Source: a virus. From it: a DNA stretch of 64,000 nucleotides. A program made the translations under genes and the position numbers. The notes below the pieces were generated by a model. The model was given only the letters and a program-made list of their open reading frames with translations, searched no databases and had not been told where the DNA came from. Positions within the stretch are counted from its first letter, which is position 1. Each line of letters begins with the position of its first letter. Positions 57,760 to 64,000 of this stretch are shown one piece after another. Where the stretch lies: IMG/VR virus record IMGVR_UViG_3300031707_001866, positions 1 through 64,000 of that record. The stretch is one strand, 5' to 3'.

Positions 57760-58164
57760 AACTCCGGTCAAACCCGCAAACACGAGAGATACAGACTGCC
57801 TAAGCTAGCCTCTAATGGTATAGCATACCTAAGAGGTACTAAAGGGCTAGAATCTAATCCTTAGGGGCTTCTTAGGGTATTTATAGGGGTATACAATGGT
57901 ATACATTAGCTTTTACAGTGTATTTATACCTTGTATAATATAACGTCTATATAGTATATTGCTTATTGTATTTATAACAGTATGAGAGAATAAAGGCTTT
58001 TAATATATACTTATGTATTTATATATTATAATAAAGACTCTATTATATAGTATTTATATAGATATATAATTATTTTATTGTGTATACTTATATTATAGAG
58101 ATTAAGCTGTGAAATACTTCACACCTTTAACCCCTCAGCGTCAATAGAATAAAATCACGCTAAA
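57760..58164. other. Non-coding AT-rich stretch beside the origin
   Basis: No credible gene on either strand. From about 57900 it is dominated by TATA-type sequence, which melts easily and could be the DNA-unwinding element of the origin. Confidence 0.5.
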
Positions 58165-58530
58165 AACCCTTGATATATATAATGTTTATAAGCCTGTGAA
58201 TAACTTTCTCAGTGATTTAAGCATAAAACCCTTGTATATCATCATTATTAGCGAAGTTAACATAACTTGACTATGCCCCTAAAATCATCAGCCTCTATTC
58301 TTTTAGAATACCGTTGATATATATAGCGTTTATCCTGTGGATAACTTTTCATACAAATAACATTGATATATATAGCGAATTACAAATGTATAGAGAACAA
58401 AAGTTATCAACAGGGCATACAAATTATGTTGATATATATAGTGAATTATTGATATAGTCGATATACTTATCAACAACTGCTGGTGATGGGGCTGTGGATA
58501 ACTTTTATTTGCCTGTGTATAACTCCGGCT
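58165..58530. other. Probable replication origin (DnaA boxes and iterons)
   Basis: Three copies of TTGATATATATAG(C/T)G (58314-58328, 58363-58377, 58429-58443) plus a related copy at 58170 form iterons. Between them are DnaA-box-like sequences: TGTGGATAA at 58336-58344 and 58493-58501, TTATCAACA at 58404-58412 and 58467-58475, and TGTGAATAA and TGTGTATAA variants at 58195 and 58514. Transcription diverges around this region. Such a layout is typical of origins that use host DnaA; no phage initiator gene is adjacent. Confidence 0.7.
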
Positions 58531-59859
58531 CTCGGTGTGACTTGCGTTGATTTATAAGAGTTTTTTTGTATACCCCTATATTTTAGTGCGGTGGATATTT
58601 TAGGCCGGACGGAGATTTGCAATTGTTAGTGACTTGAATTTCAGGAACTGTTCAGAGATTTCGCGGCTGACTTCAGGGAAATAATCCCCTTCTTCAGAAC
58701 TTTATAATGCTTCTGCAAACAAAACTAGTGTATTATTCAATAATTTCAACCGTTTCTTATTTGATTGTAAACCAAAACGCAAATAAATGCCTGAACAAGC
58801 GCCCAGTTACCCCTGAACCAGCTCCAGGGACACCCCCATTAACTTAGCACAAAAGCCTCTAATATATAATTAGACCCTTTCACCAAAAAATTCTAGGGTA
58901 AAATGGGCATATAATATTTTTAAACAACACTAATATATTATTAGTTACGTTTCCAAATATTTTCACTCTCTTATTAATATATTAATTTATATAAATAATA
59001 TAGCAAATATGTTGTAACTTAATCCCCAATTAAGTAGCAGCGTATTTAAACTCTGTGACTTGCCCCAGGGATACCTGCCATTAACACGCTTTTGGGGGTA
59101 AGAACGATTAACCTACCCCGGCATAGATAAAGGTGCTCCCAATCAACGAAAGTGCCTTAAATCGTATCCTTAGCCCTATTGACCCTTTTGGGTGGTCGGA
59201 ATCTTCCGCGTTTTTTGAAATACCTGCCCGGCCTACTTGTATACACTTGTGCATAAGTGCAGACATTTACAGCATCTAAACGATTATTGTAAATAAAACA
59301 GCAACTTTATGTATGCTTTTATACAATATCTTGTAGTTTCATTTCTCCCGCGTTCGCTGTTCGACGACAGGCGGGCGAACATTGGTTTTGACCCTCACTG
59401 GAAGTCACTTAATCTATCGTCGGCTCTCGTTGCTGTTCTGGGATGATGAACTCTTTTCTTCTACGAATACTGTATGCTAATAGAGTTCCTCATATTATAT
59501 TTACACACTACTTAAACCTTTAAAACCTAAAAACCAAAATACAATATAAATAAATTATTAATTACTTAGAAATATTAAGATTAATTTTTTATTCCTCTTT
59601 ATCCCCTAAAAAATAAATCTTAAATCATAATCAATATTCTTTAATTACTAATACTTAATATAATTTAATTATATAAGAATTTAGAATTAAATAGTATTTT
59701 ACCTAATGTGACACTGTTACAGGGGTTAAAATATTGTCTAAAAATTTACGAAAATCGTCGAATAAACGTAAATAAACTTATAAAAACACAATAAAATTAA
59801 AATAAATCGCACAAATTAATATTTATTCGGATATATTGTAATGAAGGAAGTGAATATAA
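58531..59859. other. Long non-coding region with several hairpins
   Basis: About 1.3 kb with no credible gene. It holds AT hairpins (TCTAAT/ATTAGA at 58858-58874; ACTAATA/TATTAGT at 58929-58945), two related motifs CCAGGGA(C/T)AC...CCATTAAC near 58825 and 59075, and GC-richer islands at 58.60, 59.1-59.25 and 59.34-59.45 kb. Could be packaging site, origin or non-coding RNA. Confidence 0.5.
59347..59380. other. Block-swapped inverted repeat, possible pseudoknot
   Basis: CCCGC, GTTCG, CTGT, a six-base loop, ACAG, GCGGG, CGAAC abut without a gap. Each block has its complement, but the two outer blocks are in swapped order, which allows a pseudoknot or two alternative stems rather than one simple hairpin. 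Confidence 0.55.
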
Positions 59860-60012
59860 ATGCCGGATAAAATTATACAGTTCGCGGTCGAAAAAGGAAA
59901 ATACGACTACGAACTTGTTATTATAGACGAGAATGGGAAGGTCAGACAGGTAGAGTGTGAAAGTCTTAGTGCTGTTTTGGCCGAGGTTAAGATAAAGTTA
60001 ATGAGTTTATAA
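59860..60012 (+). CDS. Small protein of unknown function (50 aa)
   Basis: First gene of the rightward late side; ATG after GGAAGTGAA. IIQFAVEKGKYDYELVIIDENG then a helix. Unknown; upstream DNA has no sigma-70 promoter, so a phage-directed late promoter may lie there. Confidence 0.6.
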   Translation: MPDKIIQFAVEKGKYDYELVIIDENGKVRQVECESLSAVLAEVKIKLMSL

Positions 60013-60073
60013 CGAGTTATAGCCGAATCACACACAAACACAACCTGGATTGCGGGTCTAGACTCTTATATCG

Positions 60074-60108
60074 CCGGGGAAGAGGGGCGTTAGGCGCTTC
60101 TTCCCTGG
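60074..60108 (+). other. 12-bp stem hairpin before the Met tRNA
   Basis: CCGGGGAAGAGG pairs with CTTCTTCCCTGG (two G-T pairs, otherwise complementary) around an 11-base loop. No T run follows. It may be an RNA processing site for the tRNA transcript or an antitermination signal. Confidence 0.55.
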
Positions 60109-60116
60109 TTCATATT

Positions 60117-60186
60117 CGCGGTTTAGTGTAATGGCAGCACGCCAGGCTCATAACCTGGAAGAGCAGTTCGATTCTGCATCTCGCAA
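60117..60186 (+). tRNA. Initiator-like tRNA-Met (CAT)
   Basis: Anticodon arm CCAGG-CTCATAA-CCTGG is perfect with CAT at 34-36. T loop TTCGATT, A73, no encoded CCA. Position 1 is C opposite A72, the mismatch that marks bacterial initiator tRNA. The acceptor stem is weak (pairs 6 and 7 do not form) and the T stem has four pairs. The initiator's three GC pairs in the anticodon stem are only partly present. A decaying elongator tRNA is the alternative. Confidence 0.65.
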
Positions 60187-60204
60187 TTTTTAAAGGAAGA
60201 AAAA

Positions 60205-60777
60205 ATGCCAGACGAAAAATTTGATTGGAAAAAATTCATAAATGGTTTTAATTTAATTAATCCAGTAAACTTTGCTAAGGTTGCACGGGATATTTTTTAT
60301 ACTCTTGTTATCTTAGCAATTATTATTGGGGGAATTTATGGTTACGGATATTGGAAAGGTAAAAAATCTCAACCAATCGTAATCAATAATATGGAAGACC
60401 GCACTATCACAGTGAAGGATTCCAATAATGTCGAACACAAAATCGACATCATAAAAGGTGCTATTACTTTCGACGGTCAGAAAGTTATCGTGGGTGATTT
60501 AAAAGTTAAACCCCCATTTGGCTGGCAGTTGAGACCTGGAATCGCAGTGGTTACGCGCCAACATCTAGATATATGCACTGCTTTGAGTTTGGCTTATGTA
60601 AATAAATTCGAGGTGGATGTGTTAGGAAATAAAGACTTTATTGGTGGGGGGATAAGCTATAAAATAACAACCACTAAACCTTTCCAAATAAGTAACACTT
60701 CTCTTGGGGCGGGGCTTCTTTTTGATTTTCAAACTCTTGAGAGGTCATATTTACTATACGCCAAAGTTAGTTTTTAG
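60205..60777 (+). CDS. Single-span membrane protein with periplasmic-type domain (190 aa)
   Basis: One transmembrane helix at residues about 30-50 (FYTLVILAIIIGGIYGYGYW) follows a charged N-terminus. The remaining 140 residues are beta-rich (RTITVKDSNNVEHKIDIIKG; a later LLFDFQTLERSYLLYAKVSF). It lies just upstream of terminase, after a tRNA. Could be a spanin-like, superinfection-exclusion or membrane anchor protein. Confidence 0.55.
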   Translation: MPDEKFDWKKFINGFNLINPVNFAKVARDIFYTLVILAIIIGGIYGYGYWKGKKSQPIVINNMEDRTITVKDSNNVEHKIDIIKGAITFDGQKVIVGDLKVKPPFGWQLRPGIAVVTRQHLDICTALSLAYVNKFEVDVLGNKDFIGGGISYKITTTKPFQISNTSLGAGLLFDFQTLERSYLLYAKVSF

Positions 60778-60785
60778 AGGAAATA

Positions 60786-61550
60786 ATGAAAAATTACGAC
60801 GATATATTACAATCTAAAATAAAGAAACTGCAGAACTTGCCGACATACAAAGGTAAAACTGAAGTAGAAATAGTCAAGGCACTTTTATTTAAAGAATGGG
60901 GGACTAACGATTCAGATAATAGAATGTCCGACGATAAACTTGGGTGGCTTTCGAAAATTTTTGACAAAGAAACTCTGGAATGGTTATCCAGTGAGTATGA
61001 CAAAATTGTCGCTGACTTTAGTTTTAACGAAAGTTCTGACCTTCAGCAACTTTTAAATTATATGTGGCGATTGGGAAGAAACAGAGTCCTGGCCGGTCAG
61101 ATTGCCAACCCGCCTAAAAATGAAAAAACCGGAAAGACTGAGAGCATTGTAAGTAAAATAAACGAAATGGACGAGAACACTGTCCAGATGATTGCTATAG
61201 GCAAAGCGTTGCGTTTGAACAAGGAGCAGCGTGAGGCAGATAAGAAAGAAATCTCTTTGCAGCAAAAATTATTAACAATATACGAACGTGTGGATGCTTA
61301 TAAGAAGTCTCACCAGGGCGAGTATAGTTGGAAGTGCGGAGGCTGCGGAGAGATAAATACACTTAACGAGCCCGCTTGGTTTTTTGAAAATGAAACTGTG
61401 TTTAGTCCCGAACTTTACGAATTAGTATTGAAAGAAAAAATTACATTGTCAGATATGGCCTTTGTATTACGCACCAGTACCTATGCTTTACGGGAGATTA
61501 GTAAACGGCGCGGGGTATGGGATGAAAAATTAGATGCTGCGGTGAAATAG
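60786..61550 (+). CDS. Terminase small subunit candidate
   Basis: 254 residues immediately before the large terminase. Helical N-terminal part, a zinc ribbon (CGGCGEINTL about 181-190) and a C-terminal helix-turn-helix-like segment (ITLSDMAFVLRTSTYALREISKRRG) that may recognise the packaging site. The call is mainly positional. Confidence 0.6.
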   Translation: MKNYDDILQSKIKKLQNLPTYKGKTEVEIVKALLFKEWGTNDSDNRMSDDKLGWLSKIFDKETLEWLSSEYDKIVADFSFNESSDLQQLLNYMWRLGRNRVLAGQIANPPKNEKTGKTESIVSKINEMDENTVQMIAIGKALRLNKEQREADKKEISLQQKLLTIYERVDAYKKSHQGEYSWKCGGCGEINTLNEPAWFFENETVFSPELYELVLKEKITLSDMAFVLRTSTYALREISKRRGVWDEKLDAAVK

Positions 61551-61551
61551 A

Positions 61552-63168
61552 ATGAAAACCGACGACGTTGACTTTTCTTTTAAATCCGATGTCCCAACCA
61601 ATGCAGAATTTTTGGTTTATTACTCTTTAAAAAATCCTATAGCGTTTCCCGAAATCTTTATTAAAGAAAAAGGGAACCCGATAACATTAAGATACTATCA
61701 GTACTTACCGTGCTTGTCAGACAATATTGTCCTCGTGGGCGGAAGAAAACAAGGTAAATCGTGGGATTTAGAAAATAGAATACTACAGAATTTATTTTCA
61801 AAGCCATACAAAGAAACTTTATTCACAACTTTACTGCAAGTTCACTTGGTTCCACGTATGAACGCAGTATATGATAAAGCAATGTCCGACGATATACTTA
61901 AAGAATTAATTAAGAGTAAACGGCGTGGCGCTCCTTATTATACGATTGAATCTAAAATGAGGCATATCGCAAAAGGAATCATAGCCGGGGAAAATAAAAA
62001 GGGAGACAACGTTCTCAGCAGCCACGTTGACGAAAAACTTATAGACGAGTCACAGTGCTATTCCCCGGAGGCATACCTGAAGTTACAGCAAGCTTCCGCT
62101 GAAGGTTCTGAAGGAGCAATTGAAAGGTTATATGGGGTTCCAGACAATCGAGCGGATACTCCTTTTTCAAATGCTATTCAAGATGAATCCAGAACTATAA
62201 TAAGGACTCCAGCCTGGTGCAACCCTTTCTATTCTCTCAAGGAGAATGAAAAAAACATAATTGCATACAAAGGGACTAAAACCCCGGAGTATAGAAGCAA
62301 TGTAGAGGCGCTGGAATCAGAAGTAGCGGGTGGAGCGTGGGACTACTCTGATATTATGAAATGCTTTAAACGGGACATCAAAGGTCAGTTAATCCCGGCC
62401 AAGATTTTTGAATTTGATAAAGAAGACGTAATTAAAAACACGGTAGATGGCAAAGTAAACATACAGGAAATGCTTAAACTTGTCCCAAGATTTGACAACG
62501 CGGGAGTATTCGTCGGGCACGACGTGGGTAAACGAGTTCACCCTTCAGTCATCATACCTTTTGTCACAGTAGATGACAACGGCACAATGAAGTACAAAAT
62601 GGAGTGCCGAATAAACTTACTTAATATTTCTTACCCGGTTCAAGAACAGATAGTTGACTACTTAATGGATTACTGGGGAGTTTCTTACTGGGGTTTGGAC
62701 ACGACCGGAAATGACGGCGAAGGAATACTAGACCATCTGCACAATACGAACGCATACGCAGTAGAAAAAGATTACTTAAACAGAATCGTAGGAATAAACT
62801 TTAGAGAATCTTTGCCAATAGGAATTGAGAAAGACGACGCGGGAAATGTAAAATACGAGAATACCGGCGAAGTAAAAATGTTAAAGGCGGAGGGTAAAGT
62901 TGTTATCAGCGAGATTTTATTTGAAATGTTTCGAAATCAAGAGTTTGTGTTACCTAACGACCCTGAAATTGGTATCGAGTTTTCTTCAGAGACTAGAAAA
63001 AAATCAGGGCAATTTAATTATATATATCATTCTGTATGTGCTGACCATACTATAGACGCCTTCAGATGCTTTGGGGGTTTAATGTTTAAGAAACTTAAAC
63101 GAGGTCAGATACAGGCGGAAAATCAGAAACAAAACTTTACTACTACTTTTATAGACGTCGATTTTTAA
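61552..63168 (+). CDS. Terminase large subunit
   Basis: 538 residues. Packaging ATPase with Walker A GGRKQGKSW (63-71), Walker B LIDESQ (near 165), and a C-terminal RNase H-like nuclease with acidic residues in GHDVGKR, GLDTTGND and the final HTIDAFR segment. It pumps DNA into the prohead and cuts it. Starts one base after the small-subunit stop. Confidence 0.85.
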   Translation: MKTDDVDFSFKSDVPTNAEFLVYYSLKNPIAFPEIFIKEKGNPITLRYYQYLPCLSDNIVLVGGRKQGKSWDLENRILQNLFSKPYKETLFTTLLQVHLVPRMNAVYDKAMSDDILKELIKSKRRGAPYYTIESKMRHIAKGIIAGENKKGDNVLSSHVDEKLIDESQCYSPEAYLKLQQASAEGSEGAIERLYGVPDNRADTPFSNAIQDESRTIIRTPAWCNPFYSLKENEKNIIAYKGTKTPEYRSNVEALESEVAGGAWDYSDIMKCFKRDIKGQLIPAKIFEFDKEDVIKNTVDGKVNIQEMLKLVPRFDNAGVFVGHDVGKRVHPSVIIPFVTVDDNGTMKYKMECRINLLNISYPVQEQIVDYLMDYWGVSYWGLDTTGNDGEGILDHLHNTNAYAVEKDYLNRIVGINFRESLPIGIEKDDAGNVKYENTGEVKMLKAEGKVVISEILFEMFRNQEFVLPNDPEIGIEFSSETRKKSGQFNYIYHSVCADHTIDAFRCFGGLMFKKLKRGQIQAENQKQNFTTTFIDVDF

Positions 63169-63187
63169 ATTTTAGGGGGAAAGTGTT

Positions 63188-64000
63188 ATGGCTCGCGCCA
63201 AAAAAGAAAACAAAAAATTACTCAAAAAATTAGAGGATACGGTAGACATCACTTTGTCTAAACCAGTAACCCACGAGGTGCTCAATGAACTATACGCCGG
63301 ACTGCTGGATAATGTAATTTATTCCGTGTCTAATCAGTGGGATTTAAGTATTCCTACCGACTTTGACACCAGGGTAAGATTATGCCGTAATTTAATCAAA
63401 GACGGCGAAGGCAAGGGTTTAATTCCAAGAACTGTTCAAGCGATGGTTCAGAGCGCTGTAGGTAAAGCCACTATAGATAACTCCTTATTTTTTCCTCCTA
63501 AAATGCTGGAACGCGAAAAGAAAATTTATACGGATTTTTTAATTAAGATAAACTCAGGTATGCGCGATGTTTTGCCCGGAATGAACACCTATAGGGAATG
63601 GTGGTTCAGGGAATACTGGTCATCGTCTTTGGTTTTGTCTTATTGGAGACACTCTGCCGCCTTTAAATTATTTATTATGAACCCATTGGGATTATACATT
63701 GAGGAGTCTAATGATTTCGGTGGCTCTAAATATTGGATAAAAGATACGGGAACATTGACTGATAAATCAGACAAGAACACTGAAACAAACACAGTCGTAA
63801 CCACCCCGTATACAACTAAAAAATTTAAGAATGGAGACTATGACCTTTTACCGTTGATTCCTGGTATAGAAGATTTCAACGTAGTCAAACGAGCCGCACA
63901 ATCTTATGACCTTTATCCAGTTCCTTATTTAGTTTCCACCGGGACAGTCTCACTGCATAAATTTAAAGAGGCGTGCAGAAAATCAGACACAGCAATAATG
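63188..64000 (+). CDS. Probable portal protein, N-terminal part, cut by the window edge
   Basis: Open for 271 codons from an ATG after GGGGGAAAG to the edge. It follows terminase, the usual place for portal. The sequence has WWFREYWSSSLVLSYWRHSAAFKLFIMNP, here split across WWFREYWSSS and LVLSYWRHSA, typical of the portal region that precedes the clip. Acting as the head vertex ring is inference from order and pattern. Confidence 0.65.
   Translation, partial: MARAKKENKKLLKKLEDTVDITLSKPVTHEVLNELYAGLLDNVIYSVSNQWDLSIPTDFDTRVRLCRNLIKDGEGKGLIPRTVQAMVQSAVGKATIDNSLFFPPKMLEREKKIYTDFLIKINSGMRDVLPGMNTYREWWFREYWSSSLVLSYWRHSAAFKLFIMNPLGLYIEESNDFGGSKYWIKDTGTLTDKSDKNTETNTVVTTPYTTKKFKNGDYDLLPLIPGIEDFNVVKRAAQSYDLYPVPYLVSTGTVSLHKFKEACRKSDTAIM

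Noticed and set aside
60025-60116. A further tRNA before the Met tRNA
   Set aside because: A strong stem is present but no T-loop consensus or acceptor pairing could be found.
1-64000. Integrase, excisionase, repressor or attachment sites
   Set aside because: No protein with recombinase or lysogeny-repressor motifs was seen; the missing part of the genome cannot be judged.
1-64000. PurZ (base-Z synthesis) gene
   Set aside because: No adenylosuccinate-synthetase-like frame exists in the window, so base Z is only raised as a question.

Overview
The window is most of the genome of a tailed double-stranded DNA phage. It has an HK97-type head module, a long non-contractile tail module (tube protein, tape measure of about 900 residues, no sheath gene) and its own replication genes, so I infer a siphovirus. 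The host is inferred to be a bacterium with an ordinary sigma-70 RNA polymerase: nine promoters match TTGACA/TATAAT closely and Shine-Dalgarno sequences are strong. All three stop codons are used normally. I saw no integrase or recognisable repressor, so nothing indicates a temperate lifestyle. The terminase and the start of a probable portal gene lie at the right edge and the prohead protease and capsid at the left edge, so the two ends are probably close together on a circular or permuted map.

Layout, left to right. 1-2.6 kb: prohead protease fused to a scaffold, then the major capsid protein, which lies between two hairpins. 2.6-10.4 kb: an unusual accessory cassette inside the late operon. 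It holds a GT-B/GT-A/GT-B glycosyltransferase, a five-bladed-propeller glycosidase-like protein, a perosamine-synthase-like aminotransferase, a GNAT acetyltransferase and a GDP-mannose 4,6-dehydratase-like enzyme, flanked by two HNH-type endonuclease genes. Together these could make an N-acylated 4-amino-6-deoxy sugar nucleotide and transfer the sugar. 10.4-26.7 kb: neck, tail tube, tail chaperones, tape measure, a 2154-residue hub and receptor-binding protein, and appendages. 26.7-28 kb: a promoter-led lysis cassette and a tRNA-His-like gene.

28-48 kb (plus strand): replication, nucleotide and DNA-modification genes. They include a RecB-like nuclease, two ClpP-like proteases (one membrane-anchored), RNA ligase, an HNH nuclease, a MazZ-like dNTP pyrophosphohydrolase, DeoC, a deoxyribosyltransferase-like protein, an SbcD-like phosphoesterase, three DNA methyltransferase genes (one internally deleted), an archaeal-type S-adenosylmethionine synthetase, PolA-type polymerase, primase-helicase, a Mom-like DNA modification protein whose likely start lies inside a tRNA-Gly-like sequence, and a sigma-like protein.

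48-57.7 kb (minus strand): about 40 very small genes served by six promoters, four of which carry the same TATAACAG-like sequence directly after the -10 box. This region also holds a RuvB-like helicase, a protein with ten 11-residue repeats and several local duplications. It looks like an early or host-takeover region. 57.7-59.9 kb has no recognisable gene and includes DnaA boxes and iterons, a probable replication origin, where the two strands diverge. 59.9-64 kb: an initiator-tRNA-like gene, a membrane protein, both terminase subunits and the start of a probable portal gene.
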